NCBI GenBank assembly: GCA_009602725.1
Contig: WELB01000145.1
Coordinates: 292,143 to 303,871 of the forward strand
Origin: Spirogloea muscicola
Lineage: Eukaryota; Streptophyta; Zygnematophyceae; Spirogloeales; Spirogloeaceae
DNA length: 11,729 nt
Direction of reading: 5' to 3'
This document shows, in pieces, positions 1 to 8,411 of the stretch. The position numbers and the translations under genes are program-made. The first letter of the stretch is position 1. Every line of letters starts with the position of its first letter. The notes under the pieces are model-generated. The model was not told the origin of the DNA, searched no databases, and worked only from the letters and a program-made list of their open reading frames with translations.

Positions 1-1748
<1,748 letters not shown>

Positions 1749-2399
1749 CGCTCTGTTTGTTGACCTAGTATGGCTGGCTGCTCATGCAGCACGTGTACAG
1801 AATATCAACTTAGCCTGGACCAGAAAGTCAAATTGTGCAATGCGTCGCGAATTTTGTTGACCATGCCATGTACAACCCATGAGGCTGCCAACGCTGAGAT
1901 GCTCTAGCACTGGCAGCGCACTTGCCAAGGTAAAAGGTAAGCTTAAGCGGGTGGCACAGTGATCTACCAATTGGTTTGTCAGTAGTCTATTGGGTGGGTT
2001 TCGGGTGGGGTCATGGCTATCGTAGAGTTTAGGTCAGGGCCATCAGGCTGCAATAACTTTTTGAAGATCCGTAAGGAGGTTGACAGCGTGCAAGAGGCGC
2101 ACGCACTCTCAGACAACACTTTGGTACACTAGGTCCTAACACAAGAATAGCTGAAGTCTTGCTCTGCTTTCACTTAGGAGGCAGATGAGGTGCGCAGCAC
2201 GCAAGCAAAGGCGTGTCTGCATTGTCTTTTTAATAGATCTATGGCGTCTGGAGGTGTTGCAAAGCTCTACCTGCAAAAGTGTCTAAATTATTCAGGTCCA
2301 TCAGGGGGGAGAGATCATTATACACATCTGATCCTAAGTAACATTGACTTAGCATGTCCAGCACTACACCGTCAATGCCCGTAAGAATTGGGTGGGGAC
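1749..2399. other. Intergenic space between convergent genes (3' regions)
   Basis: This 651-bp stretch separates the PRP22 stop from the stop of the membrane-protein gene on the other strand, so it should hold both 3' untranslated regions. Open frames here are short and have no recognisable protein character. I could not find a TGTAA-type green-algal polyadenylation signal on either strand at a sensible distance. No RNA gene or repeat was recognised. Confidence 0.6.
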
Positions 2400-5300
2400 C
2401 TATGCATACTGCACAGGGAACTCTCCGCGCTTCTTGGAAGCCCACGATGATGAGCCAGTAGGCCGGTTGGCATGTGCCTTTGCATAAGCGGGCAGCGCTT
2501 CCCTAGAGTTGGCACTGGAGGAAGGGCTCCTGGTGGACGGGGCCTTCCGAAGCGGAGGATCCTGATAGGCCGCCGGTGGCGGCACCGCACCTCTGCGCTT
2601 GGAGGCATATGCAGCCTCAGGCGGCGGCTTGAGATCGTACTCTGCAGCGGCGCCCTCCATCTCAAAGTCGTCAAAGCCCTGCATGCGCTTCACTCTCCTG
2701 AGGTAGAAGAGCATGGACACGGCAAGAATGATCGCGCCTCCGCTGGCCACGGCAAAGCCTGTGCAAAGATCACTGCTAATATGTCAGTGTGCAGCGCATC
2801 ATGCAACTGTGTGCTCCAGTAAAAGCCACAATCAACTAAGAAGCAATGACAGATCAGGCATTACTTGCCACAGAAATGCGGAAATGAATCACTTCACAGT
2901 AATACATCAAGCTTGGACAGCCTGCACTGAGAAAGCAGTCAAAGGCCTACCAATCCATATCTCCACAGCGCTGCTCTTTGCCTTGCCGCAGTAGTCACTT
3001 CGGATTTTATTAACAGCGTGCACAACAAACCCACATACAAGCAGATCTTTCACTTGATCTACACTTGTGACTAGCTGCTGCGTAAGAGCGAGGGCATTTT
3101 GCAGTTGCTGGAAGAGGGTCGTGGGTATCAAATGCTGCTTGCCGCACTGGTCCGCTGAGTTTGTCGTGCAGTTGTACGGTACGAGTGTCTGCACAGAGAA
3201 TGCAGCAAATGCAGTTATGTCTTCCGTTCAGATGTGACAGATACTCGCAGGCTCCGACACTTCACGTATGCAGAGAGCCAATGCAGTGCCTAACATAGAG
3301 TTCTGCCTTTCTCCGGACATCCTTGCCGCCTTTACAGGTGCTCTCACCAGGGCTGCCGCAGCAGGACTGACATAGCCAGGTGGACATGTTCGCATGAAAA
3401 CATAGTCCGGGGCAGGCCCGTAGGGGCTGCATATGCCCTGGATTGTGCCATTGATGGCAGCCTTCACAGACGTGCTGTTGCGAACAGCACTAGTGACAAG
3501 AGCGGCAAGACGGTTGGCTGTCGCCTGCTCCACGGTGGCGGTTGAGTTGACTGCTTGGAGATCGACACAAGGAAGAATCTTCGCAAACCGGGTGTTGGCG
3601 GTTGGCTCCCCAATATATTCTCCTAACGCTTCACATGTGTCCTTTGCTAGGCTGACAAGGTAAGACAGGCCAGTGTTCATGAGCGAGCCACCTGATGAAG
3701 GGATCCCAAAGCAAGCAGGCAACCATGATAATTCTCGTACTCCAGATACTTGTAGTACAAGCTTAGGCAACCCCATCAAAGCAGCTGACGAGAAGCACTA
3801 CCGTTGAGCAGCCCAGTGACGGCTAGGAGCAACTCACTTCTGGGCCATCAAGAAGATCCCCGTCAACAGAATTGTGACGATGATGATGAGGTACACAACC
3901 ACAAGAGCGCTGTAGTAAGAGCAAACAGGACCATTGAGGGTTGGATGTCAGAAAAGACCAGTGAAGGTTGAGACTCGTCAGTGAAGCAGGCCAGCATGCA
4001 TGGACATCAACTTGGTGCCAAGATCATGCAGCTGCAAAGCCATGCTACACACTTGTGGTACATTGGAGCTTACATGCAACCAAATCGCGTATGACGACGA
4101 AAAATAAATACTGTGACAAGAATCATTGGGCTGCTGTCAGATGGGACACAATCTGTGGGGTTCATCCATTACTGCTGTGAATTTGGAGAATCAATTTACA
4201 TCCCTTTGCACAAGCCATAAGCAGTATGAACATTTTGAAATCAAATCAAATAAGTCGGATGTTTGTTGCTTACCTAGGCAAAGTAAGAGTATAATGAGAA
4301 GAAATACACCAACAGCTAACAAAGTCCACCATCTGCCAAAGCGACATGCCAATTCAGCTTGAAGTCTGCTGTGCTACCTGCATTCCTGAAGAATGTGGAC
4401 ATATAATAACAAAGACAGAAACTCTGGCTCTGTTGATGTCTGCAATGAATACAAGCAACAAGTCCGCGAACATTGGTCCTTGTAAATTTGTGCACAAAGG
4501 ATAACAATGCCACATGGAGTTGATACAATGCACCAAACATACATTGCATCAAGAAGGTCATCTATCTGATGTTTGCGATGATGCACTTGACGCTGCACGT
4601 CGACTGCAGCCTGGTTCACTTCTGCTGACACAGTAGCAATCTTGTCTGCCTCTGCAGCTGACAGACACAAAGGTGGACCCATTTCGTGTAATTAATGAAT
4701 GCTCTTATACAAAATCCGAAGAAGAGCATGACACTGACAGGACCACTGCGAGTCATGAGTATCTTATACACAGTAACCATACCATACACTCAGTTGCCAA
4801 GGAAAGAAAAGCCAGAGTACTGATACCGGCCCATCAAAGATGTGAAGCTGTGCATCAGCTAAACAGACCTGAGATGCAGAATATGCATACTTACATGAGA
4901 GGACACTGCCAGCAACATCAGCATTGCCAGCCTGCCACAGCAGGAAGGTGGCATTCTGTACGACATTGAGTGCAAAGTCGGCCTCCTTGATGATCACGTC
5001 CACTGACTTGTTCAATGCATCATGGAACCTGACATCTCCATATGCCATATAACCGAGACCACCCCTGCAGTTCCATATTGAAGAGAAGGCTTTCATGACT
5101 GTTCATCATCCTTTCAGCTCCAAAGATATCTATCAGATAGGTCTGACAAGAGAACAACTGAATCATCATGACTCAGTAGCTATGGAATCTGCACACTGTC
5201 AGCACGGTCTGGGAATGAATCCTACTGGACTATCCGACCTTGACATGGCAGCTCAGTGCTAGCAAACTCTTTCCTTCATTGTGAATCGCATTACATATCT

Positions 5301-6600
5301 CACGTTATGCCCCTTTGACTTGCAAATCCACAATGCAGCTGGAGGTAGGTCAGAGAGGGACATGCTTACGCTGCGATGAGGATACCAAATACAGCAAGCC
5401 ATTTGAAGACGCAGACTTGGCTCTCACTGTAGGTCTTCAGGGAGGGCTCCCTTCTCCTACAGAAACAGCACATGAACAGAGGTATACACACAAAGAGAAC
5501 GCCAAGTAGCACCCAACCAATAGCCACGCAGTATAGGGGAAGTCCAGTCCAGGCCACAGACTGCAAGCACATATGCAGAAATCTATATCAGCAAGGTACA
5601 GCAGTAACTCATGAGTGTGGTGCCAGGCACTGTTTAGGAGGGAGGAGAGATGCTCCTGACAGCAATTCAAGCAATGAAGTCTACGCTATGGAGGCTTGGT
5701 AACACTAATGAATGTTGTGCAGATCAGAATCGGGAGACACTTGAAGCCGTTGCTCGGATACAGCTGGAGCCAATATCACAGGCACAATCTACCATCTAAA
5801 TAAGTGCAGGTCCGTGAGGACTTACACCCCAGTAGTGCTTGTTGGTTACATCCCACCCTCCATTGTACGTCTCGAAGCTCCCAAGAGGATCTGTCCTCCT
5901 TGTTTGGTGTGCAGCGAGGATAACCAGAGGAGGAGGGGGGCCCGCAGGCAGCGCGGGTGTCTGTAGCAAGTGGCGTCTGGCATGGACATCAACTGCACAA
6001 TAAGGAGACTCTGCATTAGCAATGTGGCCTCTCCTCTGTCCTCGGCTGCATGCTCGAACAGCCTCGCCAAGCCTTTGCGAATATTTGCAGGAAGTTCACT
6101 GAAGCCACTTCGTAGTGGGGCCCATACTGCCACAAGAGGGTGGCAGGTCGCTGGTGTTGTTGTGACCTCACTGGGGCAGGGTGCATTGGCATGCTTGCAG
6201 ACCTCCCTTGACTGCACATTGTCTCTGTAACTTGATTTTGACTATCGACTACCGCGTCCAGCTGACCATGAGCCTGCAGCTACGAGCATTGCCACACAGC
6301 ATCTACGCTGCTGCTGGCATTTGAAGTTGGAAAAGTGGAACCTCGTCCAAAGTCGGCCTTACAGCGCCTCTGACCCGCCCAGCGTAATGGGCTATCGTGA
6401 GCATGCGCAGCTAACATGCATTCGCTCGTCTACAAACCTCGAAGTTGCTGTTCAGAGAGTAGGCCGGCGTCAAGGGGCTGTCTCAGTGCGGAGACGCCAG
6501 TGCTGGCGGAGACGCCAGTAAGGGCGCAAGGTAGTAGAACAGCCGCGGCCAGGATGAAGCTCAAGGCAGCCGAAGGAGCTGCATTGCGCGGCCGCGCCAT
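2400..6600 (-). CDS. Five-pass membrane protein with signal peptide, plant tweety/PRM1-like family
   Basis: Seen: eleven exons, 6600-6438, 5890-5826, 5560-5370, 5064-4895, 4657-4543, 4332-4274, 4110-4074, 3909-3838, 3651-3348, 3188-2951 and 2758-2400 (TAG), join in phase to 590 residues. Order: signal peptide (1-32, MARPRNAAPSAALSFILAAA...), TM1 (83-109), a basic cytosolic CRRREP loop, TM2 (125-148), a lumenal loop with NKS and NAT sites, TM3 (236-258), RRHTRFG turn, TM4 (266-288), a 175-residue lumenal loop with eight cysteines and four N-glycosylation sequons, TM5 (467-491), and a Pro/Ser/Lys-rich cytosolic tail. Signature wording includes DPLGSF, GGWDVTNKHYWG and ILPCVD. Known (from memory): similar proteins occur in land plants (Arabidopsis AT2G12400/AT2G25270 type) and share the five-pass plan of tweety proteins; their biochemical role is not settled. 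Inferred: secretory-pathway or plasma-membrane protein. Exon 1 and its junction to exon 2 are the least certain part; ATG 6633 is an alternative start. Confidence 0.82.
4074..4110 (-). other. 37-nt internal exon (exon 7) of the membrane-protein gene
   Basis: Exon 6 ends in phase 1 (CTAG|GTAAGC at 4274) and exon 8 must begin in phase 2 to encode TM4 (ALVVVYLIII). A small exon with acceptor TTGTCACAG ending at 4111 and donor GTAAGC starting at 4073 supplies exactly this phase change. It encodes V-FIFRRHTRFGC-I, the end of TM3 and the basic cytosolic turn expected between TM3 and TM4. Confidence 0.8.
5891..6437 (-). other. Long first intron of the membrane-protein gene
   Basis: The donor is CGAG|GTTTGT at 6437 and the chosen acceptor is GGACAG at 5891, giving LR-DPLGSF in phase 1. 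The 547-nt intron contains a C/T-rich stretch at about 5911-5940 and other AG candidates, for example the one ending at 5969 (TTGCTACAG) with a better pyrimidine run but the wrong phase for exon 1. No other gene is recognised inside it. Confidence 0.55.
6488..6519. repeat. 18-bp spaced direct duplication in the signal-peptide exon
   Basis: GCGGAGACGCCAGT occurs at 6488-6501 and again at 6506-6519. On the coding (minus) strand the pair encodes the doubled segment TGVSAS-TGVSAL just after the signal-peptide hydrophobic core, so the duplication is in frame. Confidence 0.85.
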
Positions 6601-7020
6601 GACGAGCGAGACCGCGGACGCCTGCCGGCGCATCACTGTCAGCAAATGGCCAGCTGCACGGCCGCTGCTCCACGACTCGTGCAGCTAGATCACGTCTCCA
6701 AGAGCGCTATAACGCCGAGCCCGCCGCAGACGTCGACGGCCACCACCACGACGCAGGCGGAGAGCGGGCGAGCCACAGCCCTCGCGTCGCAGCTTAGCAG
6801 GGCCACGCCTGGTCTGCAGCAGGGGCCGCGAGGGCCGCTGGTCCGTAGGCGCTCCGGCGACCGCGAGACCGGCCTCGGCGCCGGCAGAGAGAGCGCGGGC
6901 AATCCTGACCGCGGAGAAAAGACGGCAGCGGCGGCGGCGGCGGCGGCGGCGGAGGCGGCGGCGGGCGGCGGTGGCGGCGGGTCAGGACCTAATTAGGGTT
7001 GGGCGTGGGCGTGGAAAATG
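6601..7020 (-). promoter_or_regulatory. GC-rich leader and probable promoter region of the membrane-protein gene
   Basis: This stretch lies directly upstream of the chosen ATG and is clearly richer in G, C and CpG than the introns of the gene it precedes, as is common around green-algal transcription starts. It ends in a GGC triplet tract. No convincing TATA box was seen. Frames open across part of it lack family features. The promoter role is inferred from position only. Confidence 0.4.
6924..6980. repeat. GGC/GCC triplet tract
   Basis: About 57 bp of nearly uninterrupted GGC triplets on the plus strand, with single A and T interruptions. In a transcript of the minus-strand gene it would read GCC/CCG. 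The plus strand has many closely spaced G runs and could fold into a quadruplex. It sits about 325 bp upstream of the chosen ATG. Confidence 0.9.
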
Positions 7021-7309
7021 AGACACCAGCGGTCAGTTCGAGCTTCCCGCCTATATCGCCCGGCGGCTAGTCTTTGTGACGAGCGCCTCCTAAACCAGAG
7101 ATTACCAGTTGATGATCCTACCGGGAAAGCTTTTGGGGAAGCGCCTCGTCAAATATTTCCGGGCTGGCTGTTCACAGCCCTTGTCTCACAGCTCAGGCTT
7201 ATACTGTGCATCAGAAAGCTAGTCGAGCCTTAGCTGGTGGCACAAGAGCTTGTCATTTGCCGTCAGGTATTCGGGCATCAATTAGCGACCTCTACTGTGC
7301 TGACTTGTA

Positions 7310-7343
7310 GTTACTGAGCGGGTCAGCTGACCCGCTCAGTAAC
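7310..7343. repeat. Perfect 34-bp palindrome without spacer
   Basis: Left arm GTTACTGAGCGGGTCAG (7310-7326) is followed immediately by its exact reverse complement (7327-7343). The next bases outward (A at 7309, C at 7344) do not pair. It could form a cruciform or a binding site for a dimeric protein, or mark a transposon end. It opens the dispersed repeat described separately. Confidence 0.97.
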
Positions 7344-7432
7344 CAGCAGCTTAGCAGCAAGTGAAGTACATCTGTCAATGTGCTTGCCTTCGTACTTGAC
7401 CACACAGGCCCTCCATCACTCATTACACACTC
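7310..7432 (+). repeat. Dispersed repeat, copy A
   Basis: The 19-base GTTACTGAGCGGGTCAGCT and the roughly 85 bases after the palindrome (GCTTAGCAGCAAGTGAAGTA through to ACACACTCCA) align with 10755-10853, about 80% identical by eye in the second part. The intervening 23 bases, the second palindrome arm and a few more, are missing from copy B. This copy lies about 710 bp upstream of the membrane-protein ATG. Confidence 0.8.
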
Positions 7433-7702
7433 CATTCCTTCGAGAGAGCCACTTTCTGTCGTCCGAGGGGAAAGAGCCAGTAAGAGAGCAGGTGAGAACA
7501 TGGAGAAGCCAAGGAGCCGTTGAAGCATCGGAAGTCACACAGAGAGCCCTCTGGATCACGGGGGATGCGCGTGAAGCCCCCAACATCAGTACCGCTGTCC
7601 TCGCAACAATGCCTTCACATGCCACCACGGAGCCGCCGGGAGTGCTTCTTTCAGCGCTGGACCGCTGCTCGGACCTCCCACAGTGTCGGCATGCTGCACA
7701 CT

Positions 7703-7849
7703 CCAGCATTCTGGTCTGAATATTTATCACTTGCTCGCTTGCTAGGTCCCACCTGGAGAAGTAAGCTCGTCGAATTCCAGCATTCTGGTCTGAAATATTT
7801 ATCACTTGCTCGCTTGCTAGGTCCCACCTGGAGAAGTAAGCTCATCGAA
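7703..7849. repeat. Tandem duplication of a 74/75-bp unit
   Basis: The unit beginning CCAGCATTCTGGTCTGAA and ending TCGAA occurs at 7703-7776 and 7777-7849. The two copies differ by one inserted A (GAATATTT against GAAATATTT) and one G-to-A change near the end (CTCGTCGAA against CTCATCGAA), which points to a recent event. Confidence 0.95.
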
Positions 7850-8411
7850 GGGGGCGAGGGCTGTGGGAAGCCAGCCCGGAAAGAAAGAGAAGAAGGACCA
7901 ATTCAGTAGAGGGCGATGGCTGTGATTGGCCAGCCCAGATAAACAAATGAACGAAAGAATGGACAAGGTCCGAAGGGGCCGCAAAGGTTGGAGAGGGGCC
8001 TGGAGATGGAGAAACCGCACCCTCCAAGCTCGTGTTCTCACTTATGCACAACAATGTGGTGCCGCAGGCCGCCTCACCAGGGCGAGCGCCAGGCTGCCGC
8101 AGCCGGCCCAACATTTGAATAGTCCTCCAACCAGCTCATTTAAAACGAATCGAGACCAGGCAAATCAAGTATATACACTCCTCCACATTCAGGGCCAAGC
8201 ACCAACTCGAGTGGCTCGGCGCGCACATCCTCCTTCTCTGTGGCAAACTTCATCCCTCAGCTCTCGAATGGACTGTCGACTTGTCTCCCAAGTCGGTCTT
8301 CCACATGGTGCCCTTATCAATGAACAACAATGCTGGACCAAATGCTTGAGCACTACAGATTGTCGAGTCACCTCGCAGCCGACGTCCATGGCAGCGGCGA
8401 CGCGGCATCCG

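Larger units (their letters stand above)
7156..7943. repeat. Three copies of a 28-bp motif, one direct and two inverted
   Basis: TTTCCGGGCTGGCT, three bases, then CACAGCCCT is found at 7156-7181 on the plus strand. A reverse-complement copy lies at 7855-7883 (CGAGGGCTGTG...AGCCAGCCCGGAAA) and a more diverged reverse-complement copy at 7914-7943 (CGATGGCTGTG...GCCAGCCCAGATAA). The first two copies share blocks of 14 and 9 identical bases. Opposite orientation around a 670-bp core could mean degenerate inverted termini of a small element; that is inference. Confidence 0.7.
7021..8411. other. Repeat-rich spacer between the membrane-protein and rhomboid genes
   Basis: No gene could be supported here. 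The right part must hold the 3' untranslated region of the rhomboid, which is transcribed leftwards from 8412. The rest carries a perfect palindrome, one copy of a dispersed repeat, a tandem duplication and three copies of a short motif (listed separately). The longest frame (7926-8456, plus) has no recognisable domain and overlaps the rhomboid stop. Confidence 0.6.

Noticed and set aside
3652-3779. Upstream extension of membrane-protein exon 9 (residues such as VSGVRELSWLPACFGIPSS)
   Set aside because: The frame is open but belongs to intron 8. The acceptor TACCTTGTCAG at 3652 gives the conserved FLMAQN-LAKDTC joint in the right phase.
6646-6996. Plus-strand open frame with poly-Ala and poly-Gly end
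   Set aside because: The poly-Ala/Gly part is simply the GGC tract read in frame; the rest is low-complexity and antisense to the leader of the membrane-protein gene. No homology was recognised.
6979-6997. CCTAATTAGGG with a single TTAGGG, telomere-like
   Set aside because: Only one unit is present and it is part of a short palindrome; there is no array.
7030-7060. AGTTCGAGCTTCCCG, resembling a tRNA T-loop
   Set aside because: No matching acceptor stem, anticodon arm or D-arm could be placed at tRNA spacing.
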